Of a stretch of DNA of 64,000 bases, positions 13,069 through 24,125 are shown piece after piece. Source of the DNA: Bombardia bombarda (taxonomy: Eukaryota; Ascomycota; Sordariomycetes; Sordariales; Lasiosphaeriaceae); assembly GCA_030512295.1 (NCBI GenBank), contig JAULSR010000005.1, forward strand, positions 930,001 to 994,000. The letters are read 5' to 3'. The notes under the pieces were generated by a model, which saw only the letters and a list, made by a program, of their open reading frames with translations, made no database searches and was not told the origin of the DNA. The position numbers and the translations under genes were made by a program. Within the stretch, counting starts at the first letter, position 1, and every line of letters starts with the position of its first letter.

Positions 13069-15075
13069 GATGCCGGTGTTGATGACTGAGGGCGGTCGTG
13101 AGAGAGACAAAGGGGGTGGAGGCGGCGAGATATCGAAGGAGATGAAGTGGAGACGGCGGTGAGGGAGCGAATCCGGGTACTTCGTACTCGTTTATTGTGG
13201 AGGAGGCTGGGGGGAAAGAAGAGAATAGGGTGAAGAAGAAATAATAAGACTCGTTATCGTGAAAGTATGAGAATGAAAAGCTCATGAATTCCTTGAAAAC
13301 CTGTTGAGTACTTGCAGGGTGCCAAAACTCGACGTTGAAGTTTCAGAAACAAGAGGGGGAAGGGAAAACAAGAAAACCTTCGCAAATGTCAAATCCGGAT
13401 CCGAAATGTAAAAATCGTACCAGGAACTACACCGCACACAAAACGACCTAGTGCGTTGTGACGAGTGCAGCTGAAAAAGCGGCGAACCAGGGGATCGGTG
13501 GCATGGATGAGATGGCGGGAAAACGGACGCGAATGGAGGGGGGTCCAATTGCCAATTGTCAATGGTGGTCAATGAGTGAGGTTGGGCTGAATAGTAGCAA
13601 CAATCCTAGTCAATACCATGACCAAGTCAGCAGCTACACTAACGCAGCATTCCGTAGCTCGAATTCAAGAAAGAAAAGATAAAGAGAGTCAGACTGGCCC
13701 TTTTTCTTCCCCTGTCCATACCGAGATACCTTTCCCACCCCGGTTTCCTGTTCCCACAATTTCAAGGGAAAAAGTCGCGTTTCATTAACCAAAACCGCGA
13801 TTTTTGGCGTGTGCGCCCATTAACGCGCTTCACGAAATGCGCGCCAACGCGCCTTGGACGTGATCTGGCGTCAGGGGTTTTAATGGATTTGACTTGCTGA
13901 CCAGGGCTCGCCAGGCTGCTAAGCGCCCCGCGCATGCCCTGTCGGCCCCGCCCCCCAATTTGCCTGGTCGATCTCAAACCTTGAACCTGGAAGGACCTGA
14001 AAGGGGGAGTCAGAATACAGCTTAGCCTCCTTGCTGAGGGCCCCATCACGGGTTCAGGGGGACCCCCTTGAGAAACATCGTCATCCATTGACACTCGTGC
14101 GGCGTACAGGAAAGATAAATATTAAAATGACTGTACGTGTCGAACTGGGACGCAATGCAAAGAGATTTCCGTTTGACACCGTGGAATTTGGTGTTGAGGA
14201 AAGCTCCAACTGCCGTGCGTTTCAAACTGAGATTGCCATCGTCGGACTGGCGGGAGGGACTGCGCGGATAGTTGCATCGCACACACTACTGATGCCGATA
14301 TCGCATGTGTAATTCTTCTAACATAATATTAGAGATCTCCAATACCTATTATTCCCCAACTAAATAATCAATGGCGACACGCAACATATCGTGACGACTT
14401 TTTGATCCCGTTTGCCCCATCAGTCTACCTCTCAGATTATAACCTTGAGTGCGCCCCATGGTTCACTCACCGCCGATCCATCACCCGATCGTCAAATCTC
14501 AATAAAAAGTCTGACTGTATTGGCAGTGGTTCAAGGTTCAACAAGTTCGGTACCTAAGTATGTGGACAATCACCACCATGAGCATTATCCCCTTTCACTC
14601 CTGCCATCTCTCGCTACTTATCTATCATACACGATATAAACCACCACACGTATCCGGTCCAAAATCGCACCTTGATCAACCCCAAACCAAATTTTGTTTG
14701 TCCGGAATGCGACCAGTGCCATGTGTTTGCTATGCTATGCTATGCTATCTATACGCATCCCACCACCTACTTATGTTCATATAATACCAATAAGTGTCCG
14801 TCTCTCCTCCACTCCCGCCTCACCTTCCATCCCGATGTGTATGCGTGCATAGTCCAATCAGCAAAATAAAACCAATACATATAAAAATAGGAAAAGAGTG
14901 TACAATCCGATTAATCCACCCCCCACCCCCCCCCCCCCTTTTTTTTTTTACTTCCTCACCCCACAATCCCATTCCGCCACCAGATATATAGGTAATTAAT
15001 GAATAACTGTAAGCAAAACCAAACGACAGACGTTTCTTCTACCCATCACTCGCGAAATTAAGAATAACCTCCCTC
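13069..15075. other. Intergenic region, UNG promoter side
   Basis: This holds the UNG leader and the 3' flank of the Ted1-like gene. ACGCG-containing motifs cluster near 13815-13855, resembling MluI-type cell-cycle boxes, but they lie about 750 bp from the UNG start. A C-run followed by a T-run occurs near 14920-14950. No gene was recognised. Confidence 0.4.
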
Positions 15076-17412
15076 TCAACCCCTCCAGTTAAGCCACCCA
15101 TAAAACCCCACCGCCATCCAGACAACCCTCCACAGCGTCGTCCAGAACTCGGTCACGACAACACTAACCGTCGCCACCGCCCTCGGCTTCGTCCTGCTCG
15201 CAGCCTTCCACTTGCCACCATAATTAAAATCCTCATTCTCTCCCAAAATCTCAATCTTAGGCCCCCCGCCCCTGTGACCACCACCACCACCAGCAGCAGC
15301 AGCCCATCCCCACTTCCCACCCCCAACACCAGAGTTCTTCTGATGGTGGTGATGGTGCTTATGAGCCTTCTTCCCCTCGCCAGCCGCCGACGGACTGGCC
15401 CCACGAGCAGCCTGCGCCTTCGCCACCCCCGGCGTGAACGAGCCGCTGCGGTCGCGCGTATGAGACCCCGAGCCCGACTCGCGATAGCGCGAGGCCGAGA
15501 AGCCCGTGGCGGGCGAGCCGTACTCGCTGTCATAGTCATCCATCTTGGCCTTGAAGATGGGCAGTACGGGAGAGTTCCCAGCAGTACCAGCAGGCTCCGG
15601 GTCGAGTGCGAACCGCGAGAGCCTGAGCGCCGGCACCAAGAAGGCGCGTAGCGCGAGGACGGCGACGCAAGACAGGCCAAAGTATATGTATTTGAAGTAG
15701 ATGGCGAGCGGGGCGGGGAGCAGGCAGAGATGGGTCTGCAGCGTGGGCTTGCCTGCCTCGCCGAGGGGTTTCCCGTCTGCGTCGACGGGGTTGTAGAGGC
15801 TGACCATCTGGAAGCCGGGGGTGGGGACGCCCATGGCCATGCTGAAGCTCTTGACCGTGATTTCGGGCACGCTTCCTTGTTTGGGGCTGTGCGTGAGCTC
15901 GCAGTAGTCGTGGTCGTCGCCCGAGAAGGCGTGGACGACGTTGCCGACCTTCTCGACGAGCTTTTCCGAGTCTTCCTCTCCCAGCACGTTTTGGTATTGG
16001 TATCCCCGTGCGACTGTGATGGCGTTGCGGTGGTCGGGAAATACCGGCTCGGTTTGGCCTGCTGGCGGCTTCGTCGGCGGCCAGTGCTCGCGCAGAGGGC
16101 CGCATGGCGTGCCCTTTGGCCGGTGGAGCGGGACGTGGGTGAGCAGGATTGTGGGCAGCTCGGGAGCGCCATCGCCTGAGGACGGCCGGTCTTTGAAATC
16201 AGCCTTCTCCAAATCTTCAATCTTGTGGTTATACCTGGGCTCTAGAGTCTCTCCTCGGAGGAAGCGCAGCTCCTTCTCGACCGCCCTCTGTTTTGCCCAC
16301 TTGGCGTCGTTAAGAAAATGCTCCGTTGGCTTGAAGATGTTTTCCACATTATGGCGCCCAGCAACTTCTGAGGACGCAGCGCTCATTGACACGGTATCAA
16401 CAGACACAAACGTATGGTTGCCGACAACATCGACGCGGTTGCCCTCGCCAAAGTAGGCCTCGAATCGGTTTCTGACAGGAATCTTGACCTCAGCACCGAA
16501 GCCCAGATCGTGGTTCCCGGGCAGGGTAGCAATGAGCTTGCGTCTCTTCTGTCCAGCGTCTGGCAGCGCGCCCGCCTTTACCCAGGGGCCCAGAAATATG
16601 TCCCCAAACCTGGCGTACTCGCGTAGCCAGTAGGCCTCGCCGTATTTCCTATTCCACCTCTTCAAATGTTTCTGCTCGTCCTCGGGATGGGGCCCCCATT
16701 CGGGGTCCTTGAAGCTTCCATGTGCTGTCTTCCACTCTCTCCCCCCGTCAAATAGGTCGCCCAGGAAAAAGACGGTGTCAGGTGAAAATTGCCCCTGTAG
16801 CTCGGCATAGGACCGTCGCATGAAGTTGTCGGTGATCAAGTATGTCAAGGGGTTGAGCGGCCACGGCCGGCCGGGGTACGAGTGCGGGTCGATGAGTTGT
16901 GGGTCGGCGACGAATATAAGGTGGTGGGGATCGGCACCGGGAGGCTGTGTGATGAGAAAGGAATTCCCCATGTCAGTCTCTGTTTCTCGATGCAGGAACG
17001 AGGGCGCTCAATTGCAGCACTCGAGAGGTTGTCTTACCCAATTCTCCCATTTATCCCAATGGCAGTCCTCAATTTCCGAGTGAAATACCCATCTCTCGCC
17101 CCAAAGGAGCAGAACGACCCAGATGGCCACGAGCAGGTGAGGGAAGCTGAAGATGCGGCGCACGGTCAGATTCCGGCGCAGGCGACGGGCTGATGACAGC
17201 AGGGCGTCGAGGAGCATTCGGCGACCGCGTTCGTTCCAGAAGCGCCACGACAGACGTGATGCGTTGGCTATGATGGCGCGCATATCTTCAAACAGCGAGG
17301 TTGAGCCCGAGTCGGAGCCAAATGGCTGTCGATGTTGATGGCCGTTGTTGTAAGGGCGGGAGCTGTAGCTGGAGCCGTAACTATTGCCATTATTGCTATA
17401 AGGCGGCGCCAT
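15076..17412 (-). CDS. ted1: Ted1/Cdc1-type GPI-glycan phosphoesterase
   Basis: Exons 17412..17038 and 16944..15076 (phase 0 intron, GTAAGA..ACAG) encode 747 residues. A soluble N-terminal segment with Asn, Ser and Tyr is followed by a membrane anchor near residues 92-108, then a metallophosphoesterase domain with ADPQLID near 138, GDLFDGGR near 187, PGNHD near 267, THVPLHR, and GDDHDYC as the final metal site. A second membrane segment follows (IYFKYIYFGLSCVAVLALRAF), then a His- and Gly-rich disordered region and a C-terminal hydrophobic segment. This layout fits yeast Cdc1/Ted1 and mammalian PGAP5, Mn-dependent enzymes of the ER that remove ethanolamine phosphate from GPI anchors and allow ER exit of GPI proteins. 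Choice between Ted1 and Cdc1 is by overall form; the enzyme class is firm. Confidence 0.9.
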
Positions 17413-18072
17413 GTCGAGGTGCAGCCATGCCCCTAATCAAAGAGAGAACGGAGAGGTTTGGATCAAGCAGCGTATCGCGTCGGTCGGTCGGTCGGTATCG
17501 GTATGGAGTGGTAGCGTTTTGAGGGTTGTTAGGTGAAACCTTGTCCGGGAATTAGGGATGAGGGTCTCCAAGTGGAGGGCGGATTCGGCAAGTGGATCAG
17601 CTGAAATGTGGCGAATACCAGAACCTCGGGTCTGTGCCTGAACTTCGTACCACCGTGGAAAATGGGTTCGTTACTGTGTAAAGCAAGCAAATGGCGGCTG
17701 GGCGTCTAGGGCGGCTGCATAACGGTCGATCAATTATCTTAGGGTACCTTAGGTACTAGGAATATAAGTGTTAACGTAAGCAGCACCTAAGCTAATTATC
17801 TTCAATTACTGCTAGTCGCTTCTTTTTCTAATCTTGGATTTTCAAGTTGCTTTACAATGCTAAATCTCTCTTTATGTGTAATCAGTAACACGTTATTACA
17901 CATGTGAAAACCGGTCAGACAGCCCTTTTCCTTTTTTTTTTTCCACTTTTATTATTAGAGCAGTAAACACTGCATGTACTCCCTTCCAGTCTCAGCTCCT
18001 CCATAACCTCTTATCACAAGCTGCACCACCGTCGGTCTTGCATACCAAGGTTTTACAATGTAGACTAGAAGC
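17413..18072. other. Intergenic region, no gene seen
   Basis: This contains the promoter side of the Ted1-like gene and an AT-rich stretch with a T-run near 17932-17942. It includes one copy of the dispersed ACCTTAGGTA palindrome near 17745-17757. Confidence 0.4.
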
Positions 18073-19683
18073 CTAGACCATGTCCCGGGAAACTGGAAAT
18101 TGCTCTTGCTGCTGCTGATGCGAGCTGGCAAAGTCCTGGTGCTGCCCATGTGAACTGGCGCTGGGGCGGGTACTGACGGATGCGGCTTTTCCCTCCTTCT
18201 TAGTGCTAACACCAGTAGCAGACCGAGGGGCTTCAGGGTCGCTCCCCGCGACATTAGTGCTGCTGCCGCGAATGAAGGACAGCTCTATGAGACTTCTGAC
18301 GCTGCGCAGTATCTCTCTGGTCTTGAGCGAAATAGGGAAGACGCGGAGAGACGGCAGGTTGACGGCAATGAGAGCGATTCCAGATTCCAACATGGTGTAG
18401 AAGAAGGATTGGGTGACGAGGCCTAACGTTCATTAGGACAGTCGGTTAGCATAAAGGAGATTCATCATCCAGATCAACAGTATGGAAAAAGGATGGAAGT
18501 GAAAATGGAAGAGCAACTTACGCTCGGGATCAGTATAGAGATAATCTAGATCACCCAACTCAATCTTGATGTACTACACCATACGGGCAGTTGACGCACC
18601 GAGACCACTGTGTCGTGTTGAGGTTCGAGCCAATATACGACATGAATTCGGAGGTAATTGTCGTATTACTTACATCAAAGCTATGAGGAATACGCCAATA
18701 ATGGACAACTTTCTTGCCCAGCTTGTGTTGAGCCTCGTAATCTGGTGGCATGCATCAGTAGGAGTAAGTATTCGAGTACTGGTAATAACATGTTGTTGTA
18801 ATGTGAGACGGAGAAGAGTGTGATTAACGTACGCCAGGGATCGGCAGCAACAGGATCCAGATATCCAGGAGGACGTCAGAAATGGCGATCCCATAAAGGA
18901 AAGGAATCGAGATGGTGCAATATTGAAGATAAGTGCCATCCCAGAGTGCAGAGAAGTGGGTGCCACATTGAAAGCCGGTCAGGAACTGGAAAACAACAAG
19001 CCACACCACAACGATGGCGATAGTGATCCAGGTCAAGGTCGAAAAAACGGTCCGCTTTTCTCCCGTGTTGTAGCAAAAGACTCGCCGGTAGAAGAAGAGG
19101 GCGCTGAGCTTCACGCAGGCAAGGGTGGTGGTGGTGAACACGCCGAGGACAATTTCGGACTATGTAGAAGAGTGTGTGTCAGTATTTGGGGGCATCATGT
19201 CAAAGCATCAATACACTGATAATTCTCGAGTTCACTCACTTCAAGGTCCGTTCTTGCCATCGCCGATAGCTGCTCGGGTGTGAAATCATAGGTCGAATAG
19301 CCCAGGACCTTGTTGTGCACCACTGAGATTGTGGTTAGTATTTCTCTTTGATGAAGACATAGTAATTGCCAGGTGCTGGTTGACATCCGTGGGTCGGAAA
19401 ATGACTTACTAACAAAGACGGTGATACAGGCTCCTATGTATGCAAGCTGAGGCCATCATCACTATACGTCAGCAACGATACATTTGTAGCGAGCGCTGTT
19501 CAATCCGATTCAATTATTTTCTTCGCCAGCACTCACCATAGCAAGAAGAGCAGTCCAATCGTCAGCCATAAGGGGTATCTGTTGATGTTTACGCGTCCAA
19601 AACCGGAGGCCAACAGTGATCATGGACAGCCCCATCAGCGCGCCACCAAGGGCCAACACGCTATCCTTAGATGAGTCTGACAT
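18073..19683 (-). pseudogene. Rhodopsin-like (SAT4/PTH11-type) membrane protein with internal stop
   Basis: Seven exons fit one frame: 19683..19537, 19446..19410, 19322..19240, 19159..18833, 18741..18674, 18607..18522 and 18422..18073, equal to 366 codons. All junctions have GT..AG ends. Hydrophobic segments alternate with the landmarks of the fungal rhodopsin domain: GLRFWTRK and DDW in the first exons, KLSALFFYRRVF in exon 4, the conserved Cys-bearing loop FLTGFQCG, DVLLDIWILLLPIPG and finally MLESGIALIAVNLPSLR. Such proteins are plasma-membrane receptor-like proteins of the PTH11 type. Codon 10 of exon 6 after the junction codon is TAG (18576..18574), followed directly by YIKIE in the same frame; no alternative splice keeps the frame and avoids it. 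CAG to TAG would explain it. It would truncate before the last helices. Could be a recent pseudogene or a read-through allele. Confidence 0.72.
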
Positions 19684-20842
19684 AGAAGGCAATAAAGCCG
19701 AAAGCGAATTCGGTTAGAAAGAATGTAAGAGCCCGCAAGAAATTCGGCGTGCTTGTTTTGGTGGTGTCTGCTTTGTGACTGAAGATGAGACAGACGACAA
19801 CGATCAAGGTGAGATGGGTCTTCTCGTCCTTTTGCTTCGCGGGTTACACAATGTCCGTATCCGTACTACTCCTCAGAGTATCGGTTTGGAACCGCTAGTT
19901 GGGTAGGTATCTGGTAGACTAGTAGGTGCAGTGCCTTACACCAGCGACACCTGCATCAACAATCAAAGGCAGCCAGAGAGGAGTCGGGGTGTTTCTCTGC
20001 TACAAATTAATAAGTGCTGTGCCTCGGGTCGGGCATTCATCTCAAGCCTTTTGATTATTCAAAATAGATTAGGAGTGCTGTGCCCTACAGAACATGGATG
20101 CAGGTTGACAGTCACGAGAATACGGGGGAGAAGATCGACAAAAAGGGTCGGACCCCGGTCTACTAGTCCAGTGCGCCGTGGCCCATGATGCTTGTTTTTT
20201 TGGCAAAAGCTTGTGCCACCAAGATGCGTGGGGCGGGCAGGACAGGACCCAGCGTCAACCGCCCCCCACAAGAAGCCAATCAAGACTACAAGTCCACTGA
20301 CCCCTATCCACATACAATAAATTTATATATGATCGGGAAGAATTCAAGTCGGAAGCTGAGGTACTCTAGGTGTCTGTGTTGGGGCGGAAACCTACCTTAG
20401 GTAACTCTGGACCCCCTGAAGGGGAAAGTGCCCACCTTGTGTCACCTCAAGGCCAAGGCGGGTCCAGGTCTACAACTGGCATTTTATACTCCATAGTAGG
20501 TACCATCTAAACGACTGTGAGGTCTCAGTAACAGCCAGTTCATGACCATTATCGGGAATATCTTGAAGGGGTTACATATTGTATGTGCCGTCCCAGTGCC
20601 ACAATCCTTAACAGACTACTGGTAGTGGCTAGCGCCGTTCCATTGTTGAGAACGAATGAGACGACTCAACGGTGCCAAGATGAGGTACCTAAGCCAGAGT
20701 GCTTACTTACTTAAACTCGGGCTCGATGCTCGGATTTTTGGAAGTGGAAAGCATCCATCAATCCATCTATCTACATCTACCAGTTCTTTGCAGATTACCA
20801 CTTGATCTATCTCCACAACTCTGAACCCGTCAAACCATAACC
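19684..20842. other. Intergenic region in the accessory block
   Basis: No gene was recognised. Two copies of the TACCTTAGGTA-type palindrome occur (near 20394 and 20683). The last about 100 bp look like a leader with a CA-rich context before the ATG at 20843. Confidence 0.4.
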
Positions 20843-20944
20843 ATGCAATTCAACACATCCCTCCTCGCCGTTCTGGCCTCCTGGGCTGCCCTTACCAGCG
20901 CCGTGCCCGATGGAGGATATGATAGCCAAGTACAGACCAGTTGA
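20843..20944 (+). CDS. Mini-ORF with a secretion signal, possibly broken
   Basis: The ATG sits in a good context (accATGc) and opens 33 codons. The first 20 residues form a textbook signal peptide, with polar MQFNT, then a hydrophobic core and a TSA-V cleavage site, leaving only about 13 mature residues before TGA. The same frame continues past that TGA for 16 codons, including an AAKRR dibasic site, to a second TGA at 20987. A 42-nt intron (20930..20971, GT..AG) would also join the signal peptide to the dibasic segment in frame. It could be a small secreted peptide, the first exon of a lost gene, or the remains of a precursor peptide next to the UstYa relic. No family was recognised. Confidence 0.3.
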   Translation: MQFNTSLLAVLASWAALTSAVPDGGYDSQVQTS

Positions 20945-21054
20945 TTAGAGCCACAACCCCAACAATTCAAGGCTGCCAAACGTCGTCCCGATTGAAGTGA
21001 ACAGACTGGAGTGTAGCTCATCGTTAAATAAAAGTTTCTTGGAATTCGGTGAAT

Positions 21055-21085
21055 ACCTACCTACCTACCTACCTTAGGTAGGTAT
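21055..21085. repeat. ACCT microsatellite and palindrome
   Basis: Several ACCT units run into ACCTTAGGTAGGT, forming a short perfect inverted repeat. A related pair of ACCT and AGGT tracts recurs at 21216-21253 around a short spacer. Confidence 0.85.
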
Positions 21086-21300
21086 CTTGCATATTATTAC
21101 TTGCACGTAAACCTTGAGACACGAGTGCATGTGAAGCTGCTATGGGAGACGTGCACGCTGCTGGATTGGCTACGAAAGATTCGAGTTTTTGGCGGCCCAA
21201 TACACTGACTGGGTACCTACCTACATACCTACAAAAGTAAGGTAGGTAGGTAGATATGGCATGCTACCATACACACTCCAAGTCCAATCCAGCTCCGGAC

Positions 21301-22279
21301 TCAGCTCGCCACAGCCCCCTGTTCTACCTTCTCCCAGGGTCTTGCACCATCTGGACAGGTCTTGTACCGATCGATCTCGCTATAGGTCTTGTCAAAGCAG
21401 TGCACCGGTCTATAGCACGCACTCCGCGCTCGGGACCACTCCAACAATTTGTTCTAGTCACGGCACATCTTGACGGTCCCGGTACCAGCGCGGGGATGCT
21501 TTTCATACACGTTCTCGTGCAGTCGCCCAATGTACAGCGGCGTGTCGTCTGCATTGCACATGACGGACTCGCGCAACACATTCAAGCAGTGCATCACGTG
21601 CGGGTAGTGCCACGTCCGGTCTGGTTCCTGTATTCCATCGTAATCCTCGTTGACAAACAGACGAAGGACACGCTGGTCTGGTCAGCTTGAGCTGTTTCGG
21701 AGGTTGCTGCAGAGGGAGTAAGCAGTGCGGTCACTCAGACCTACAACGCAATGGAGCTCATGAGAGCTGGTCATGATGTAGAGACCCCCTTGGACAAGTC
21801 CCAAGGCCAGCGTTGCGAGTGCGGCAGCCCCTGGGCCACGGTGTAATCCTCGTCGAGGGCTACAAAACCGGTCCAAGGCTCCACGTCGACATGATTCCAT
21901 GCAGCATCTTGAACTGTCCGGTTCAGGCTGTCATAGGGGCCATGAGCGAGGATCTCTGTCGGCACATCTCGACGAAGGCCAGCTATGTTGAATAAAATGT
22001 CAGCTACATATGTTGTTTTTATCTATCTCATATTTGGTCCAACTTACCAAACTGAGTGGGTATCTCATGGAGGAGCTCCCATGGCTTGGTGAATTCCCGG
22101 CAGACGAAAAAGACGTTGGCGCACAGGGAGGCTACAAGTGCAGTGACAAGAATGGGCAGGCCGTATCTCGATCGGACTTGTGACAGGTATGATGGACGTG
22201 GCTTTGAAAAGATGAATTCATCTTCCTTTTCTTCCACTTCTGATCCTTGCTGGGATACCCGCGTGTACTCAACAGCCAT
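21301..22279 (-). pseudogene. UstYa-family (DUF3328) oxidase-like relic
   Basis: Three exons are visible: 22279..22048, 21982..21745 and 21672..21301, with in-phase introns (GTAAGT..ATAG and GTAGGT..CCAG). A cytosolic N-terminus precedes a membrane segment (LPILVTALVASLCANVFFV, about res 42-60), then the DUF3328 core. The two HxxHC motifs that define UstYa-like proteins are present: HELHC at the end of exon 2 and HVMHC early in exon 3. Family members act in RiPP (ustiloxin, cyclochlorotine) and other secondary-metabolite clusters as oxidative cyclases or similar. Two breaks are seen. The frame shifts by 2 nt at about 21781-21789 between the conserved GLPHSQRWPWDLSKG and the first HxxHC motif, apparently an extra TC. 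In exon 3 a TAG at 21456..21454 follows CRD, where the family normally has Trp. Both lie well inside the conserved domain, so the product should be dead. Confidence 0.82.
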
Positions 22280-23097
22280 GATGGTCAATGGGGTGTCAAA
22301 ATGGTTGATGGGTGATGGGTGGTGAAGAAAGTCGTCGAGGCCGTATTAAGCTTCAGAAATTGCCTGGGCACAAAGTTGGCTTCACAAGTCCAACCACACG
22401 GTCCGGGTGCTCGTCCCAACGGCATTTTCCCTTTCCCAACGGCATTTTCCCTTCCTGTGTCCTATTGCTTCGCGTTATGGATGCATGTTCTGTAGGTCTG
22501 GAGAGCTGAATGGCTGGATTGGGAAGATGATTCGGAAGAATCCAAGTCGAAGCTACGCAGGTACTTTAGATAAGATAGTGTAATAATGTACCTTCCAGGT
22601 TGTCTAGGGCGGCTGTGGGCGGGTGGGGAACTGCCCACCTTGTGCAACGTGAGTACCAGGCAGTGCAGCGGCCCCACTGGCTTTTAGGGGGGGGCGGTTA
22701 GCAGTTTGATCAATCGGCATATGTCAATCCTACCCACCAGACACAGTACACTTTGCACCTCGTTCTCCTTGAAACACAAGGTACTGTGCCGTTAAGAACA
22801 AAGAGGGGCGAGCTGTGTCGGAATGCGTGAGGCCCAAAACTTGACGACTCGAGTTACACAGGGTTTATTGGCTATGTAGGTAAGGTAGTTAGCAATAATG
22901 ATGCTGCATTGGCTGCATCCAGTCGGGTACACTACGGATATAGCCACCCTACGGTGTGCCCGCCCCCAAACCACAAAAGATTCCCTCTCCTTCAACCCAT
23001 CATCCGATCTCATGTTTCCCACCCACGTCGCTCCTCCTCCTCTTCCCTGACCATCATTTAGTTAATCTCGCTGAGGCGCCACTAGCCAATAGCAGCC
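22280..23097. other. Divergent promoter region with a 20-bp tandem duplication
   Basis: This region separates the divergently oriented UstYa relic and peptidase gene. A perfect tandem duplication of TCCCAACGGCATTTTCCCTT lies at 22414..22453. No ORF of protein character was found. Confidence 0.55.
22414..22453 (+). repeat. 20-bp perfect tandem duplication
   Basis: Two adjacent identical copies of a 20-bp unit lie in the divergent promoter region. It may be a recent slippage product or a duplicated regulatory site. Confidence 0.95.
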
Positions 23098-24125
23098 ATG
23101 TCCACCCGAACCCAGGCCAAGGAAGGCAAGGTGCCGTTCAAGGTGCCATCGATTGACGGAGAATGCTTTACCTCCTACAAAATCTTCGGTGACCTCAGCA
23201 GTGGCAAGCCTCCCGTTATTGTGCTTCACGGCGGGCCTGGCGCTGGACACGAGTACCTCCTCACTTTCTCTGCCCTGTGGGAGAAACATGGCCTGCCAGT
23301 CGTCTTTTACGACCAGATAGGCTGTGCCTCGTCGACACATCTCCCCCAAAAGGCCGGCGACAAGTCCTTCTGGCAGGAGCAGCTGTTTCAGGACGAGCTA
23401 GACAACCTTTTGGACCAGCTCCGCCTGCGAGACGGCCCCGGCTTTCACATCCTCGGCCACAGCTGGGGAGGCATGCTGGGCGCCGCCTTTGCTGCCCGCC
23501 AGCCTCAGGGCCTTCAGAGAGTGGTGCTCGCCAGCGCGCTCGCAAGTAGGGAGCTCTCTACCAAAGGCATTCGTCTCCTGCGAGAGCAGATGCCAGCCGA
23601 CATGAAGCAGGCACTCGACCAGGCCGAGGAGAAGAGCGAGTATGACAGCCCCGAGTACAACCGTGCGCTAGACTTCTTCTCTAGGAAGCATCTGTGCCGT
23701 TCCGAGCCATTCCCCTCACCCGAGCTGCTGCCTGCCTTTAGCCACCTTAAAGATGACCCGACCGTCTATCGCACAATGTATGTTGCCAATCGTGTCTCCT
23801 TGTCGGTGAGCTTCTCATCAGTACTAAAACATAAACTTCTGTCTAGGAAAGGACCTTCGCCTCTCACAGACGATGGTTCGCTGGAAAAGTGGACCGTCGT
23901 CGACCGTCTCGCCAACATTACCGCCAAGACACTCGTCTACAATGGCGAATACGACACCTCGCACGATATCGCCCAGGTGCCCTTCTTCGAACTCATCCCC
24001 GCGTTCGCTGGATCACCTTCCCAGATGCTGGCCACATGTGCCACGTAGAGGGCCCAGCGATAAGAGAAAGGATTTTGAAAGTTGTCGGGGAGTTTTTGAC
24101 CCAGAAGGATGTCTCGTCGACGTGA
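23098..24125 (+). pseudogene. Proline iminopeptidase (S33 alpha/beta hydrolase), frameshifted
   Basis: Exon 23098..23777, a 69-nt intron (GTATGT..CTAG) and an exon from 23847 encode a proline iminopeptidase-like hydrolase. HGGPGAGHEY near residue 44 forms the oxyanion region, GHSWGG near 119 holds the nucleophile Ser, and NGEYDTSHD supplies the acid Asp. These enzymes release N-terminal proline or related residues from peptides. After FFELIP the reading frame leaves the homologous track: the run of four C at 23997..24000 appears one base short, and the conserved continuation with the catalytic His (DAGHMCHVEGP) is read only in another frame, ending at 24125. As written the protein stops at 24048 without its catalytic His. 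A real null allele or an assembly error at a C-run are both possible. Confidence 0.82.

Noticed and set aside
13069..13110. Upstream in-frame extension of UNG as a mitochondrial isoform start
   Set aside because: The extension opens with TTG, not ATG, and has no convincing presequence; the first ATG is 13068.
15153..16220. 355-codon Arg/Ser-rich frame
   Set aside because: It is a shifted-frame shadow of the Ted1-like exon.
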